This document shows, in pieces, positions 63,107-64,000 of a stretch of 64,000 bases of DNA. The stretch lies in assembly GCF_002252565.1 (NCBI RefSeq), contig NZ_NPML01000007.1, positions 62,001 through 126,000 of the forward strand, in the 5' to 3' direction. The first letter of the stretch is position 1; the number at the start of each line of letters is the position of its first letter. The position numbers were made by a program, and so were the translations under genes. Under the pieces are notes generated by a model. The model searched no databases and was not told the DNA's origin. It worked only from the letters and a program-made list of their open reading frames with translations. Origin of the DNA: Petroclostridium xylanilyticum. Lineage in GTDB: Bacteria; Bacillota; Clostridia; SK-Y3.

Positions 63107-64000
63107 AATTATACACCCACCATTCCAAACAAAGGGTAATCAATGCCAAAAGGGCAAACACCCACGTGAGGTTATATCCTGCTTCAAAAGTTCCTTTTTT
63201 AATTTCTTTATCCTTTTGAGCATTATCCAAACTATTTTTTTGAACTGTTAGACCCGATTCAGTAGAAGCAGGAAAGTTTACCGCAAAAAATTCATATGTC
63301 TTCTGCCCTGGCGATTTCTGCTCTATTGTATAAAATCCAATTTCATCCGTTTGCGTAAAGGGTACAGCCGGAAAAGGCGGTGCAATTTTTGTACTCTTTC
63401 CCGACGGGCTTATTATCCTGGCCTCTTCAACTTCAGGACTCATATTAAATACCGCATTCTCATAGGGCAGCAGGCTGCCTATTTCCTGGCTTCTGGAAGG
63501 AACAAGCCATTTAATAAAATTGTTCATCATAATGGGAAAAGCAGGCTTCAGAGGTATATCCGTATGATGAAGGTCAAATCCAACAACGACAATCCTCCTG
63601 CTCTCCTTTTGGCCTGCAATAATTGCAGCTTTATCTCCCATTTTTAATACAGTTTCTCCCCATTCCGGAACAACCATATCCCTCATCTCTGCTATTGCAA
63701 AATTATAGTCATTGATATGTGACATGAGGAGATGGGTTGATTTTTTAATGCTTGATACTTTTATATACCCATCCCTGGTTACTATATGTTTATTACCCGG
63801 TGGGGGATTAAACACTAAAACATTCCCATCAACAGGCAGCTTTTCAGGAAATAAACCATCATAAATATATAAATTGTATCCTTCCTTAATGTCAGCATTT
63901 TGTAGATTGGTTTTAAATAATTCCACACCGGGTATTAAAGATATTACTTTCTCTAAAAATACATTCTTTTCGGTTACCAGCAGTATCTTTTTATTTTTTT
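63096..64000 (-). CDS. BatA/VWA-associated membrane protein, 5' part outside the window
   Basis: The frame stays open to the window edge, so only the C-terminal about 301 residues are seen. It contains EKVISLIPGVELFKTNLQNA, VVVGFDLHHTDIPLKPAFPI (a GATase-like strand common in this family), FIKWLVPSRSQEIGSLLPYE, a beta-rich stretch and one last span (WVFALLALITLCLEWWVYN). It probably begins with BatA-type spans and a VWA domain upstream. It overlaps the next gene, so the two proteins are made together. Confidence 0.8.
   Translation of the reverse strand, partial: KNKKILLVTEKNVFLEKVISLIPGVELFKTNLQNADIKEGYNLYIYDGLFPEKLPVDGNVLVFNPPPGNKHIVTRDGYIKVSSIKKSTHLLMSHINDYNFAIAEMRDMVVPEWGETVLKMGDKAAIIAGQKESRRIVVVGFDLHHTDIPLKPAFPIMMNNFIKWLVPSRSQEIGSLLPYENAVFNMSPEVEEARIISPSGKSTKIAPPFPAVPFTQTDEIGFYTIEQKSPGQKTYEFFAVNFPASTESGLTVQKNSLDNAQKDKEIKKGTFEAGYNLTWVFALLALITLCLEWWVYNYGD

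Overview
The window looks like chromosome of a spore-forming, low-GC Clostridia bacterium (Firmicutes). Support comes from the Firmicutes-type cluster era/recO/cdd/ybeY/pgpH/phoH, the sporulation proteins YqfC and YqfD, a sigma-H-type promoter upstream of dnaG-rpoD, AGGAGG-type ribosome binding sites, a T-box leader and the AT-rich intergenic DNA. No species can be named from the sequence alone.

Layout. 1-5.7 kb: a DUF1624 membrane protein, then a cassette of XRE-cupin regulator, dipeptide epimerase, DUF819 membrane protein and S15-type hydrolase, probably for peptide uptake and catabolism. 6.3-8.0 kb: decayed DNA (transposase and TauE fragments) and the RNase P RNA gene. 8.1-30.9 kb: a long minus-strand housekeeping block (nif3-like, trmK, tRNA-CAU, tRNA-Asn, rpoD, dnaG, dgt, ppdK, recO, yqzL, era, cdd, dgkA/PAP2, ybeY, pgpH, phoH, yqfD, yqfC, ClC channel, rarA, glyA). 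31.3-33.2 kb, plus strand: a split ThrE-type exporter and nth. 33.3-39.1 kb: a Uma2 protein, glgA, and a response regulator/histidine kinase/HtrA envelope-stress set. 39.3-46 kb: a complete trpEGDCFBA operon behind a strong promoter and an unusual leader. 46-50.1 kb: an accessory patch with a truncated PHP-ATPase, a toxin-antitoxin pair and a decayed transposon encoding TniA/TniB-like proteins. 50.1-57 kb: a sugar or inositol-type uptake and oxidation cluster (ABC permease, truncated ABC ATPase, IolG-like dehydrogenase, frameshifted isomerase, two UroD-family proteins) scarred by repeats. 57.2-64 kb: ychF, cheW, a T-box-controlled DAHP synthase and two large VWA/GATase-like membrane proteins; the last one runs off the window.

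Two observations stand out. First, the predicted trp mRNA begins with eleven (G/U)AG triplets, eight of them at an exact 5-nt period, followed by an intrinsic terminator. There is no T-box and no Trp-codon leader peptide. This is the arrangement expected for TRAP (MtrB) control. Second, a dispersed family of hairpin repeats with a GGGACGG core occurs at nine or more places. The arms flanking the core differ between copies yet in most copies stay complementary to each other. The same repeats flank or abut at least three decayed REP-associated tyrosine transposase (RAYT) genes. They have truncated an ABC transporter gene and supply the C-terminal codons of two other genes.
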